Assembly: GCF_016863115.1 (NCBI RefSeq)
Contig: NZ_BOOG01000012.1
Span: 1-64,000, forward strand
Source: Sphaerimonospora thailandensis
GTDB taxonomy: Bacteria; Actinomycetota; Actinomycetes; Streptosporangiales; Streptosporangiaceae
Reading direction: 5' to 3'
Length of the DNA stretch: 64,000 nt
In this document: piece after piece, positions 22,932 to 31,073 of the stretch
Layout: the number at the start of each line of letters is the position of its first letter
How positions within the stretch are numbered: position 1 is the stretch's first letter
Notes under the pieces: generated by a model
Told to the model about the DNA's origin: nothing
The model's input: the letters and a program-made list of their open reading frames with translations, nothing else
Databases searched by the model: none
Translations under genes and position numbers: made by a program

Positions 22932-25277
22932 GTGAACCGGCTGAATGGGCGGACCCGGCACTCCAGGCGCTTGTTTCTCCAGCTCGGCGGGGTCGCCGCG
23001 GCTGGAGTGCTCATCCCGGTGGCCTGTGCCGTACGGGCCTCATGCGCCGGACACGTCGGAGAAATGGTCGACCGGGCGCGGGATGGTTCCTTCACGGATG
23101 CCTTCGCCCTGCTGCGCCGCAACTGGCGGGATGTGACGGCGGGATCGGGGTTCGACGCGGCGGCCGAGCCGTACCGGAACCGCCTGGCGGCGCTGGGGCG
23201 AACGGCTGCCCGGCACCGGGACGCCATGGCACCGACGGGCACGTCGCTCTGGCCCGATCTGGCGTTTCCCTCCTTCACCCGGATCCCGGCGCGGCTGCTG
23301 GCCATGGCCCGCGCGTACGTCCTGCCGGGGACCGGGGTGACCGGCGACGCGAGCCTGGGCGCCGCCGTCGCGGCCGGCATCGACCACTACCGGCGGCACG
23401 TGTACGTCGCGGGCGCCGACCCGGTCGGCAACTGGTGGGACTGGGAGATCGGCGTCCCGAAAAGGCTGCTCGACGCCGCAGTGCTGATCGGTTCCCACCT
23501 GACGGACGAGCAGGGCGGGGCGCTGGCGAAGGCCGTGGACCATTTCGTCCCGAAATGCCGCCTGGACGATTACAGCGGCACCAGCACCGGGGCGAACCGC
23601 GTCGACCTGTGCATGGTGACCCTGCTGCGCGCCGTCCTCGGGTCGGACCCCGGCAGGGCGGCGCTGGCCGTCGCGGCGCTGGCCCCGGTGTTCTCCTACG
23701 TCGACGAGGGGGACGGGTTCCACCGGGACGGCTCCTTCCTGCAGCACACGACGGTCCCCTACCAGGGCGGGTACGGCGCCGTGCTGCTGACCGGCGTCGC
23801 GACGCTGCTCGCGGTGCTGCGCGGCTCACCATGGGAGATCGACGCCCGGAACAGGCAGTTCGTTTTCGATCTCGTGGAGAAGTCTTATGCGCCGTTCGTA
23901 CACGACGGTTTCTGCATGGACGTCGTCCGGGGGCGCGGGATAGGGCGGGAGCCGTACGGCGACCACCGGCGGGGACGCGAGATCGCCGCCGCGATCCTGC
24001 TGTTGAGCGAGGCGGCCCCGGCGCTTGAGCGGGTCCGATGGCGGGGCATGGTGAAGGGGTGGGCGGTGCGGGACAGCGGCAGGCCCATGCTCAAGGCGGC
24101 CCTGAACAGCGATCTGGGGTTCCATGCCCGGCTCGACGCGATCATGACCGATGACGCGCTCCCGGCGGCGAGCGAGCCGGCCGGCCACCGGCTGCTTCCG
24201 AGCAGTGCCCGTGCCGTACACCGCGGGCCGGACTGGTGCGCGGCGCTCAGCATGGCCTCCAGTCGGGTCGCGCACTATGAGTACGGCAACGGCGAGAACC
24301 TGCGGGGCTGGCACACCGGCTCGGGGATGCTCTGCTGGTGGGCCGGCGACGGCCACGGCGACCAGTATTCGGACGGCTACTGGCAGACGGTCGATCCGTA
24401 CCGACTGCCCGGCACGACCGTCTCCACTCGGCGACTGCCCGACGGCGCCGGCGAGGAGTGGGGTGAAACCTGCCCGCCGGCCCGCTGGGTGGGCGGTGCC
24501 ACCGATGGCACGTACGCCATGATCGGACAGCATCTGCACGGCTTCGAGAGCAGCCTGGAGGCGTTCAAGTCGTGGCTTTTCCTTGATGACGCGGTGGTCT
24601 GCCTGGGCGCCGGGATCACCTGCGCCGACGGCGTCCCCGTCGAGACCGTGGTGGACAACCGGAGGACCGACGCGACGTTGATCGTGCACGAGGCCGCCGG
24701 TTGGGCCCACCTGGAGGGGCACGGCGGCTACGTCCTGCCCGCGCAGTCAGGCGGCGGGCGGATGCACAGGCTGCGCGAGGAGCGTAAGGGCGACTCGACG
24801 ACCCGGAGCTATGTGACGCTCTGGCTCGACCACGGCGTCGACCCGGCATCGGCCGACTATTTCTACCTGCTCCTGCCGGGGGCGAGCCTGGCGCGGACGC
24901 GTGCCCGGGCTTCCGACGCCGGATGGGTGCGGGTGCTCGCCAACACGGCCCGCCGGCAGGCAGTCCGGGTTCCGTCGCTCGGCATCACGGCCGTCAGCTT
25001 CTGGACCGCCGGAACCGTGGGCGGGTTGACCGCCGACGGTCCGTGCGCGGTTCTGGTCAGGGAGATCGGCGACGGTACGGCGACGCTGACCGTGTCGGAC
25101 CCGCGATGTGATCTGAGCGGGTTGACCGTCACCTGGGACCAGCCGGTCGCCGGGGTTCACCCGTCGCCGGTTGACGACCTGGTGAGCGCCATAACCGGGG
25201 AGAGACTCAGGTTGACCTTCGGCCGTCTCGCGGACCTGGCCGGCTCGTCGACGACGGTCACCGTACGAATGTCGTAA
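22932..25277 (+). CDS. Tat-exported polysaccharide lyase family 8 (hyaluronate/chondroitin/xanthan lyase type)
   Basis: The 781-aa enzyme has a twin-arginine signal (SRRLFLQLGG) and the PL8 layout of an alpha/alpha toroid followed by beta-sandwich domains. The catalytic residues fit: Asn222 in TGANRVDL, His272 and Tyr281 in SFLQHTTVPYQGGYG; the Asn-His and His-Tyr spacings (50 and 9) are the same as in pneumococcal hyaluronate lyase. The Arg in VVRGRGIGRE probably completes the site. Such enzymes cleave uronate-containing polysaccharides by beta-elimination outside the cell. Whether the substrate is hyaluronan, chondroitin, xanthan or another glycan cannot be told. The start is a GTG without a ribosome-binding site. 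Confidence 0.92.
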   Translation: MNRLNGRTRHSRRLFLQLGGVAAAGVLIPVACAVRASCAGHVGEMVDRARDGSFTDAFALLRRNWRDVTAGSGFDAAAEPYRNRLAALGRTAARHRDAMAPTGTSLWPDLAFPSFTRIPARLLAMARAYVLPGTGVTGDASLGAAVAAGIDHYRRHVYVAGADPVGNWWDWEIGVPKRLLDAAVLIGSHLTDEQGGALAKAVDHFVPKCRLDDYSGTSTGANRVDLCMVTLLRAVLGSDPGRAALAVAALAPVFSYVDEGDGFHRDGSFLQHTTVPYQGGYGAVLLTGVATLLAVLRGSPWEIDARNRQFVFDLVEKSYAPFVHDGFCMDVVRGRGIGREPYGDHRRGREIAAAILLLSEAAPALERVRWRGMVKGWAVRDSGRPMLKAALNSDLGFHARLDAIMTDDALPAASEPAGHRLLPSSARAVHRGPDWCAALSMASSRVAHYEYGNGENLRGWHTGSGMLCWWAGDGHGDQYSDGYWQTVDPYRLPGTTVSTRRLPDGAGEEWGETCPPARWVGGATDGTYAMIGQHLHGFESSLEAFKSWLFLDDAVVCLGAGITCADGVPVETVVDNRRTDATLIVHEAAGWAHLEGHGGYVLPAQSGGGRMHRLREERKGDSTTRSYVTLWLDHGVDPASADYFYLLLPGASLARTRARASDAGWVRVLANTARRQAVRVPSLGITAVSFWTAGTVGGLTADGPCAVLVREIGDGTATLTVSDPRCDLSGLTVTWDQPVAGVHPSPVDDLVSAITGERLRLTFGRLADLAGSSTTVTVRMS

Positions 25278-25341
25278 CGGCGGTAGTTCATTTCAGGCTT
25301 TTCGTGACGCGCTGGACGGACCGAGAACGTACGGTGGTGTC

Positions 25342-25599
25342 ATGCGGAAGATCATTGAGTTGCTGGGTTATGCCGTGGGCGCCTATCTGGTCGCCCGTGC
25401 CATCATCGCGCCGTTCGTCCTCGACATGTCGGACCCGGCGACGTATCGAAACGACTGGGGCGGACCCAGCCTCGCGGGTGTGCTCGCAGTGCGCTGCGGA
25501 CTCGGTGTCATCGCGGCCGTGCTGATGGCCTGGCCACTCATCCGCCGTCGCTCTCGCCGCAGCCGCAACCAGAATCAGACGTCGTCGAATTCGACGTGA
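25342..25599 (+). CDS. Small membrane protein (85 aa)
   Basis: The 85-aa product has two hydrophobic segments (IIELLGYAVGAYLVARAIIA and LAVRCGLGVIAAVLMAWPLI) and a basic C-terminal tail. The ATG start is clear. The 3' end overlaps by 25 bp the convergent gene for the cold-shock-like protein. I recognise no family. Confidence 0.7.
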   Translation: MRKIIELLGYAVGAYLVARAIIAPFVLDMSDPATYRNDWGGPSLAGVLAVRCGLGVIAAVLMAWPLIRRRSRRSRNQNQTSSNST

Positions 25600-25877
25600 A
25601 AGCTGCTCGAATATCCCGGGCCGGAATTCTCGGTCTCCCGGCCCCAGGACGGGGCCTCCCCTGCGATGAATATCTCGATCGCGCTGAACGCGTACCCGTC
25701 CTGAGGGCGGTCCTCCCAGGTGAAGTGCACGTGCTGACCGGGTGACAGCGACCGGTAACCTCGTCCGAGCTGGGAAATCATGGAGAAGTGCGCGAACACC
25801 TCGCCCGGAACCTCCGGTGAGTCGAGCACTCCCCACCCCTCCTCGTCGTACCAGGCGACGACCACACCACGCGTCAT
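25575..25877 (-). CDS. Cold-shock-domain-like protein (100 aa)
   Basis: The 100-aa protein starts MTRGVVVAWYDEEGWGVLDS and has the beta-barrel pattern of CspA-type proteins: the GWGVL turn, EVFAHFSMI in place of the second RNA-binding motif, and LSPGQHVHFTWE. The aromatic RNP residues are partly changed, so nucleic-acid binding is likely but altered. ATG 25877 has GGAG 4-5 nt upstream. The convergent end overlap with the small membrane protein gene could allow antisense effects. Confidence 0.78.
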   Translation of the reverse strand: MTRGVVVAWYDEEGWGVLDSPEVPGEVFAHFSMISQLGRGYRSLSPGQHVHFTWEDRPQDGYAFSAIEIFIAGEAPSWGRETENSGPGYSSSFHVEFDDV

Positions 25878-25957
25878 CACTCCACAATCGCACACGCTCA
25901 ACCTCGTCTTGCCGTCGATTTCCCAGCAGCAGCGATGTCCGTGAGTAGGGTCAGGAC

Positions 25958-26227
25958 ATGGAACTGGTGGCGTGCGCGCTGATCGTGCTGGCCCTGTTCG
26001 AACGTCTCTGGAGGTGGGCGGCGAAGGTACGGAAATCCGGCCGCTCCATCTCGGCGAGCGGATTCGACGAGTTCACGGCCGCGTTCCTCGCCACGAAACG
26101 GACGCAACTGGAACAGCAGCAGAGCGAGACGATGCTCCGCGACGACGAGACCGATGGCGCCCCACCCGCCAACCGCATCGACCTCACCCGCGACAAGATC
26201 ACCATCGTCGTTCCGGACCAGAAATAG
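25958..26227 (+). CDS. DUF6191-like small protein
   Basis: The 89-aa product has an N-terminal hydrophobic anchor (MELVACALIVLALFERLW) and then FDEFTAAFLATKRTQLEQQQ, a pattern I associate with actinobacterial DUF6191 proteins (conserved K-R-x-x-x-E-Q and LRDDE-D-GAPP). Function unknown. It runs convergent with the metallopeptidase-like gene whose stop is 6 bp away. Confidence 0.75.
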   Translation: MELVACALIVLALFERLWRWAAKVRKSGRSISASGFDEFTAAFLATKRTQLEQQQSETMLRDDETDGAPPANRIDLTRDKITIVVPDQK

Positions 26228-26232
26228 CTCCC

Positions 26233-26976
26233 TCACCACGACGCCGCGAAGGTGTCTCCCCCCGACAGGCGCTTGATCAGCCGCAGCGCTGCCCCCCGCG
26301 GGTCGTCCGTCCCCAGTTTTCTGCTCACCTGGCATGCGGCCTTGCCGTACATCCACTGATCTGCGGACGCCGCCCCCAGCCAGTCCGCGATGGTCGCGGG
26401 AAGCGCCTCCCGGGAGTCGACCAGGCATCGGTCCCCGGCTGTCTTCGGGGCGAGGTATCGGGGGTCATCGCTGACCAGGACGGCAAGACCTTCGTCGAAC
26501 CACTGCGGGACCCGGCTTCCGCTTCCCCCGAGTCGGGCGTGGAGCTCGACGTGGGACAGCTCATGCGCGGCGATCACCGGATCGACGCCGCGCGGGGACA
26601 GCATCACCGCGCGGTCCAGCACCGCGATGCCGCGCTCCCGTCCGCCGCCGATCCGGCGGTAACACTCGTCCGTCAGGCATGCGAGGATGCGCGGCGAACT
26701 CTCCCTGCCGCCGTAGAAGTCGCTCACCCGCTGATTCGCCCGCTCGGCGATCGCGACCACCTGCCGGCGCTGCGCATCCGACAGGCCCGACTCGACGTAC
26801 AGGCCGGGTCCCAGCCACTTCATCCGATAACAGCCGGGGCATATCGTGGCCGCGACGGAGGGGAATGCCACCGCGACGACCACCGCCGCTGTAACGACGA
26901 GTACGGCGGCGACTCCGCCCAGGAGCAGCAACCTTCTCCTGCGACGGTTGCCGGGCACCGGATCGCCGCTTCCCAT
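26233..26976 (-). CDS. Membrane-anchored HExxH metallopeptidase-like protein
   Basis: The 247-aa product has an N-terminal membrane anchor (LLLLGGVAAVLVVTAAVVVA) and an extracytoplasmic part with HELSHVELH followed by WFDEGLAVL, the zinc site and glutamate pattern of peptidase MA-like (gluzincin-type) proteases. Cys pairs (CPGC, CLTDEC) may form disulfides. I chose ATG 26976 (MGSGDPVPGN); the frame is open for 45 more codons but that part is not conserved-looking. Substrate unknown. Confidence 0.75.
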   Translation of the reverse strand: MGSGDPVPGNRRRRRLLLLGGVAAVLVVTAAVVVAVAFPSVAATICPGCYRMKWLGPGLYVESGLSDAQRRQVVAIAERANQRVSDFYGGRESSPRILACLTDECYRRIGGGRERGIAVLDRAVMLSPRGVDPVIAAHELSHVELHARLGGSGSRVPQWFDEGLAVLVSDDPRYLAPKTAGDRCLVDSREALPATIADWLGAASADQWMYGKAACQVSRKLGTDDPRGAALRLIKRLSGGDTFAASW

Positions 26977-27035
26977 GCTGCCGCGGTCGTCGACACGCGG
27001 CAGACGAGAGATCAGGACAAACGGGACGCGGAAGA

Positions 27036-27269
27036 TCACTGAAGCGCGCTGGCCGCCAAATCCTGAACTGACTTGAAGTAGCGTGCGTGCGTATGCTTCA
27101 GCGCCTCCCATGAGCGTGCGCCAAGCACCACGACCTCGATATCTATGTCTCCGCTGTGCTGCCGCTCGGAGGCGAAGCGTCCCCGCAGGGCAGCACGTCT
27201 GTCATCGAAGATCTCCTTGTGGAGGATACGCCCTTTGCGGCGATCGTAGACCAACAGATAGTGGTTCAT
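27036..27269 (-). CDS. Small partner protein of the RelA/SpoT-domain gene (77 aa)
   Basis: The 77-aa protein (MNHYLLVYDRRKGRILHKEI ... HARYFKSVQDLAASALQ) is soluble and alpha/beta in pattern. Its start overlaps the stop of the RelA/SpoT-domain gene by four bases (ATGA), so the pair is co-translated. A small protein in that position could be an antitoxin or a specificity factor for an alarmone-type enzyme. I know no name for it. Confidence 0.75.
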   Translation of the reverse strand: MNHYLLVYDRRKGRILHKEIFDDRRAALRGRFASERQHSGDIDIEVVVLGARSWEALKHTHARYFKSVQDLAASALQ

Positions 27270-28246
27270 GGTTCTACGCTCACCTCTTCTGCTGCCAGTG
27301 CGAACTCACTCAGGATATGTCGTGCGGCGGCTTCGACCTCGTCCGTCCCAGTCCGAACGTGCTGCCTACTGGCTTCGTGGGCTTCCCTGGTGTTGGCAAG
27401 CAACCTTCGCAGCGCTTCCACAGTGCCAGGTGGAGAAGGCACAACTGCTTCCCGCCCAAGCGTCCGCATACTCTCTTGATAGGCGGTCACCAGTTGATCC
27501 CAGACATCATGATCCATGTCGAACTCTCTCCCCGCTTCGCTATCGACGTCCAGGACGGCCTGCAGTTCGTTGACGTTCTCCAGAAGGTCCCGGAATCGGT
27601 CCTCCACTTCGAAAGCAGCGAGACGAAGAACCTCTAGCCTGTCGATGAAGTCTCCAAGCCTTCCCAGAGAATCGAGTAGTTCGCGATGAGTCTCCTGACG
27701 GGCACCTATCCGGACGACGGCCTCCGGGCTCTCTGGCTGCTTTCCATACCTGATCCCACGTCCCCAGTGGTCCGCAAGCCGCTCAAGGATCTGCGCCCAA
27801 ACGTCCTGTAGTTCGGTCCGGACTTGGATCTCAACAGGGATGCCGTCTAAGAAGACGATCACGTGCACAGCACGATACCCATGCGACGGCTCCACCCGTC
27901 GATCCTTCACCTTGCAAGGCTTCGGGCACCGCTCGTTGAAGAGTTGGGTGATTCGCTCCACTGCCTCGTCCTGCTGCCGGCGATCGCCTAGCACGATCCT
28001 CGCGCCTGCGAGATCTTGAACTTGGCTTAGACGACTACTCTCGCGCTGAAGCTTCTCGATCAAGACTCCGGTTGTCTTGACTCTAGTGCTGGCCGCATAA
28101 CCCAAACCAGCGAGATGCTGCTCCACTTGATCCAGAGCGTCCTGGTATGCCTCGGCTACAGCTGCGAACTCCTGCGCATCGCCCTCTGGTATCCGGCCAT
28201 GCGAAGCGAGGCGCTCTCCCAGACGATCGAGCGCACCCCTCGTCAT
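27266..28246 (-). CDS. RelA/SpoT-domain nucleotide pyrophosphokinase-like protein (possible toxSAS)
   Basis: The 326-aa protein carries a RelA/SpoT synthetase domain: QDLAGARIVL, then KVKDRRVEPSHGYRAVHVIV (guanine-stacking Tyr) and IPVEIQVRTELQDVWAQI (catalytic Glu). There is no HD hydrolase domain or regulatory TGS/ACT region. A helical C-terminal half follows. Stand-alone synthetases make (p)ppGpp/(pp)pApp or, as toxSAS toxins, pyrophosphorylate tRNA. The small overlapping gene, and base composition that looks lower in GC than the neighbours, fit an acquired toxin-antitoxin unit, but this is inference. The start is uncertain (ATG 28246, GTG 28261 or GTG 28306). Confidence 0.85.
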   Translation of the reverse strand: MTRGALDRLGERLASHGRIPEGDAQEFAAVAEAYQDALDQVEQHLAGLGYAASTRVKTTGVLIEKLQRESSRLSQVQDLAGARIVLGDRRQQDEAVERITQLFNERCPKPCKVKDRRVEPSHGYRAVHVIVFLDGIPVEIQVRTELQDVWAQILERLADHWGRGIRYGKQPESPEAVVRIGARQETHRELLDSLGRLGDFIDRLEVLRLAAFEVEDRFRDLLENVNELQAVLDVDSEAGREFDMDHDVWDQLVTAYQESMRTLGREAVVPSPPGTVEALRRLLANTREAHEASRQHVRTGTDEVEAAARHILSEFALAAEEVSVEP

Positions 28247-28306
28247 GGGCAGCAACGACACACGATCACGGTACACGTGCCCAACGGCCCGTGAGAGGTT
28301 TCGCAC

Positions 28307-28597
28307 TGCTCAGTGTGAGTTACGCAGGCACCTGCTGTACGGCAGGAAACACAGCAACAGGGCCGCACAGCCCCCACGCTGGCATCTCCCACCACACGCC
28401 TGAGCACGGCGGGCAGCCCTCTACGTCGTGACTCGCTCCCGTTTGCAAGCAGGAGTTCACCTCAGTGCGTCAGGAAGATCAGGGCAGAGGCGGCATGCGG
28501 CGACACACGAGGATCAGGGCCGTGCCCCGAGTGTGCCCTGAGCCGGGGTCAGCCACGGGGAATCACGGATACTGACGGATCAGGAAACGAAGAAACC
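28307..28597. other. Non-coding spacer left of the integrated element
   Basis: I find no credible gene between the RelA/SpoT-domain gene and the att-like repeat. It holds only a possible promoter for the RelA/SpoT-domain gene (around 28300-28400) and short imperfect repeats (CAGGCACCTGCTGTACGGCA). Confidence 0.4.
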
Positions 28598-28630
28598 CCC
28601 GACCGGCGCCTCTACTGGTCAGGGTCTCTT
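28598..28630 (+). terminator. Terminator-like hairpin beside the left att-like repeat
   Basis: CCCGACC (28598-28604) pairs with GGTCAGGG (28617-28624, one bulged A), followed by TCTCTTT. It lies 6 bp from the left att-like repeat, at the place equivalent to the end of the tRNA-Tyr transcript, and may once have ended that transcript before integration. Confidence 0.5.
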
Positions 28631-28635
28631 TCAAC

Positions 28636-28689
28636 TGCTGGTGGCAGGTCTAGGGTTCGAACCTGGGTAGGCTGAGTCGACGATTGTAC
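28636..28689. repeat. Left att-like repeat (tRNA-Tyr 3' copy)
   Basis: This 54-bp copy of the tRNA-Tyr 3' end differs at four bases from the intact one at 30842-30895 (offset 2206). It covers the T arm, variable arm and the anticodon-stem side, but the rest of the tRNA is missing here. Confidence 0.85.
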
Positions 28690-28825
28690 CGCGCGTGACC
28701 TTTCCCGGCTCCTCGATACTCTTGACCTGCGCCGGTGCTCGCTCGTCCGGCCCTGGTCGTCAAGACCATTGCACGCATATTGCACGACTCGGAAACGATC
28801 AGTTTCAGCACATGCACTCGGATCC

Positions 28826-29059
28826 ATGACGGCTGCTGCCCCAGAAGAGTACGAGGACATGCATCGGCTGGTCGACCAGCTCACCGGAGACCAGCTCCGC
28901 GAGATCCGCACGCACACGCTGCGGCTGGTCCACTCCTCCGAGCAGGCCGAAAGCGACTCATGGCCTCCGGCGTTCTTCGGCTCCGTCCGTGCCGGCCGCT
29001 CGGATGTAGCCGCCCGTACCGAGGAGATCCTTGCCGAGGGCCTCGGACACGACGAGTGA
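28826..29059 (+). CDS. Putative antitoxin of a PIN-domain (VapBC-type) pair
   Basis: This 77-aa protein ([20 protein letters not shown] ... [15 protein letters not shown]) is helical and acidic, with no clear DNA-binding motif. Its stop overlaps the PIN toxin start (GTGA), the standard antitoxin-first order. By context it neutralises the downstream nuclease. An earlier in-frame start exists at 28769 but adds an unconvincing Cys/Arg-rich part. Confidence 0.75.
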   Translation: MTAAAPEEYEDMHRLVDQLTGDQLREIRTHTLRLVHSSEQAESDSWPPAFFGSVRAGRSDVAARTEEILAEGLGHDE

Positions 29060-29478
29060 TCGTCGTCGATACCGGCCCGCTCGTGGCCGCCACGATCTCC
29101 GACGATGCCGATCATGAACGCTGTGTCGGTGAGTTCAAACGCCTCCACGATTCGCGCCGAGAGCTCCTCGTCCCCAGCTTCGTCACGGCCGAAGTCTGCT
29201 ACATAATCTCGCAATTCGGGGGCGCCGCTCCGGATGCCGCGATTCTCCGCGCTCTCGAGTCGGACCTGTTCACGCTCGTCAAACTGACCAAGCCTGACCT
29301 CTCCAGAGTCGCCACGCTCGTCGAACGCTACGCGGACTTCCCCCTCAGCGCCGTAGACGCCTCAGTCGTCGCAGTGGCCGAGCGTCTGAAGGTCAACGAG
29401 GTGTTCACACTCGACGTACGCCACTTCGCCGCGGTCCGCTTCGTTCACGTACCCGCGTTCACCCTGCTTCCCGCGTAG
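29056..29478 (+). CDS. PIN-domain ribonuclease toxin (VapC-like)
   Basis: The 140-aa PIN domain has the four acidic metal-binding positions: Asp5 (VVDTGPLVA), Glu46 (FVTAEVC), Asp101 ([14 protein letters not shown]) and Asp120 (FTLDVRHF). Such enzymes cut RNA (often tRNA or rRNA) when freed from the antitoxin encoded just upstream. The residues are intact, so the toxin is probably functional even though the element that carries it is decayed. Confidence 0.9.
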   Translation: MIVVDTGPLVAATISDDADHERCVGEFKRLHDSRRELLVPSFVTAEVCYIISQFGGAAPDAAILRALESDLFTLVKLTKPDLSRVATLVERYADFPLSAVDASVVAVAERLKVNEVFTLDVRHFAAVRFVHVPAFTLLPA

Positions 29479-29495
29479 GCACTTCCGTCCCTGCG

Positions 29496-29870
29496 GTGCA
29501 CGATTACGCGGCTCTTCGCCCCGGTGAGGCCGTCGCCCTGCGCAAGGATGACTGCCACCTTCCGGAGCACGGCTGGGGGCGCCTCCTCGTCGACGTGTCC
29601 CGGCCTGCGGTCAACACCCAGTGGACCGACACCGGCGACGCCCACGAGGAACGCGGGCTCAAGCATCGCGGCCGTGACGACGTACGGCCCGTTCCCGTCC
29701 CGCCGACCCTGGTCAAGATCCTTCGGCTGCACATCGAAGAGTTCGGTCTCGGTCTGGACGGGCGGCTCTTCCGGAGCGAGCGGGGTGGGGTAGTCGCCTC
29801 TACGGCCAAGTGCATCGACGGGCAACAGGAGATCGCCAACCGAAGGATTGATGATGCTCTGACGGCGTGA
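29496..29870 (+). pseudogene. Tyrosine integrase remnant with an in-frame internal deletion
   Basis: The reading frame keeps the Arg-I box (YAALRPGEAVALRKDDC), the following VPVPPTLVKILRLHIEEFG and LFRSERGGVVAS of actinobacterial tyrosine integrases. It then jumps straight to the extreme C-terminus, TAKCIDGQQEIANRRIDDAL. The whole segment with H-x-x-R and the catalytic Tyr is missing, as is the N-terminal half. The fragment cannot recombine DNA. It explains the tRNA-Tyr duplication. Confidence 0.85.
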
Positions 29871-30033
29871 TGCGGGCTACGAGGCCGCCTCTCGCGACCG
29901 TTCCGCAGTGGGCCTTGCCCGCAGCATGCGGGCTCAAGGGAATTGCAGGCACCTGTAACGATCACCCTATAATCACAGCACCTCGATCCCAATGTTCTCC
30001 CTACTGGGCGAGCTTCCAACCTCGCGGAGCAGC

Positions 30034-30522
30034 ATGGACCGGCTCAACTTCTTCATCCAGGAGGGCTCAGACGGGGATCTACGTCTCCGTACGGTAGCCA
30101 ACGAATCTCAGATGAAGGCCGTTGCTCTACAGGTCGCCCAGCTAGCCGTCCAGAAGGGCTTCGAGCCCGTGGTCATCGCCTCAGTACCCGGGGACTTGCG
30201 CACGATCCAGCGCATGTTCGAGCAGTACAAGCTTCCGTCCGCCGGTAAGGCCAGTATCTACCAGGCTCAGCCCGTTCTGGCAGCACTCAAGGGGCTTGGA
30301 GAACGACTTAACGCCGAAGCTAGGCAGTTCGAAGACCTGTTGGCCGCGTATTACGGGCAGGAGTTGGCACGCTCCGGGGGCAAGGGAGACCCATCCGGCA
30401 AAGGGAAAGAGGCCGTCCGGAGATCTCTAGCGGAGCATGTCCAGGCACTCGCAACAGCTGGCTTGATCACAGCAGAGGATGTATTCGCAATCGCCTACGA
30501 GATCGAAAGACTGGAAGCGTAG
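30034..30522 (+). CDS. Unknown soluble protein of the integrated element (162 aa)
   Basis: The product starts MDRLNFFIQEGSDGDLRLRT and is predicted soluble, with a strand-helix first half (FEPVVIASVPGDLRTIQRMF) and a helical second half split by a Gly/Lys-rich linker (ARSGGKGDPSGKGKEAVRRS). By eye its codon use is less G/C-biased than neighbouring chromosomal genes. I recognise no domain. It could be an accessory or defence gene of the lost element. Confidence 0.65.
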   Translation: MDRLNFFIQEGSDGDLRLRTVANESQMKAVALQVAQLAVQKGFEPVVIASVPGDLRTIQRMFEQYKLPSAGKASIYQAQPVLAALKGLGERLNAEARQFEDLLAAYYGQELARSGGKGDPSGKGKEAVRRSLAEHVQALATAGLITAEDVFAIAYEIERLEA

Positions 30523-30809
30523 CGCGCACCTTCGGCTACTGAGCGTGGAGAACCTCGGACGCCGCTACCGCGATACTGCCTGGGACGAAGGCACCCCGCC
30601 AGGGCCACATGGGTAACGAGCCACAGTCACGGCCACCCTGCGCAACCTCACGCTGAGTCTGATCAGCCCTACGGCGTCACCGAAACCCGGACCATGCAAT
30701 CCATACGTGACTTGGGAAGATGTCAGCAAGATCATTGCGCATATATTGCGCGACCAGCGACAGACGGCGGCTCAGCGTGGCGTACGGCTGCACATGTCCG
30801 GACAGCAGA
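30523..30809. other. Non-coding spacer right end of the element
   Basis: I see no gene. CATTGCGCATATATTGCGCGAC (around 30735) resembles CATTGCACGCATATTGCACG (around 28767) near the other end, so the two ends share a repeat that might have been integrase arm-binding or a duplicated end. Confidence 0.4.
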
Positions 30810-30829
30810 AGAGGCCCCGGAGGGCCTCT
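30810..30829 (-). terminator. Hairpin after tRNA-Tyr
   Basis: AGAGGCCC-CGGA-GGGCCTCT is a perfect 8-bp stem with a tetraloop, 18 nt beyond the 3' end of tRNA-Tyr in its direction of transcription. It is probably the tRNA terminator brought in with the element end. Confidence 0.65.
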
Positions 30830-30841
30830 GAGCTGTGGTGT

Positions 30842-30895
30842 TGCTGGTGGCAGGTCCAGGGTTCGAACCTGGGTAGGCTGAGCCGACGGTTTTAC
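30842..30895. repeat. Right att-like repeat (3' part of the intact tRNA-Tyr)
   Basis: This 54-bp segment, from just outside the tRNA 3' end to the anticodon stem, is repeated at 28636-28689 with four mismatches. It is the chromosomal half of the presumed att pair. Confidence 0.85.
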
Positions 30896-30929
30896 AGACC
30901 GCTCCCTTTGGCCGCTCGGGCAACCTGCC
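30848..30929 (-). tRNA. tRNA-Tyr (GTA)
   Basis: The 82-nt class II tRNA has acceptor GGCAGGT/ACCTGCC, a D arm with GCCCGAGCGGCCAAAGGGAG, anticodon GTA in CGGTCTGTAAAACCG, a long variable arm, and T arm CCAGG-TTCGAAC-CCTGG. CCA is not encoded. Its 3' end is the insertion point of the decayed element. Confidence 0.93.
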
Positions 30930-31073
30930 TCGTCATCCGCTCGTTCGCGGCGACAGGTAGAAGAATAGCGGACTTCCCGGGTGCACGTGACATGCATTGT
31001 CCCTGGATGCGGCTCCGGCGACCGCTGAGCCCACATCGGCGCACGTGACGACAGCGCGGGCCATAGTGGAGAA

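Larger units (their letters stand above)
28636..30895. mobile_element. Decayed integrative element at the 3' end of tRNA-Tyr
   Basis: A 2.26-kb segment is bounded by a direct repeat of the 3' part of tRNA-Tyr (28636-28689 and 30842-30895; 50 of 54 bases identical). It holds a vapBC-type pair, a tyrosine integrase gene with an internal deletion, one unknown gene and degenerate spacer. No relaxase, replication or transfer gene is left. tRNA-Tyr runs leftwards, so its 3' end faces the element, as expected for integration by a tyrosine recombinase that restores the tRNA. Confidence 0.85.
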
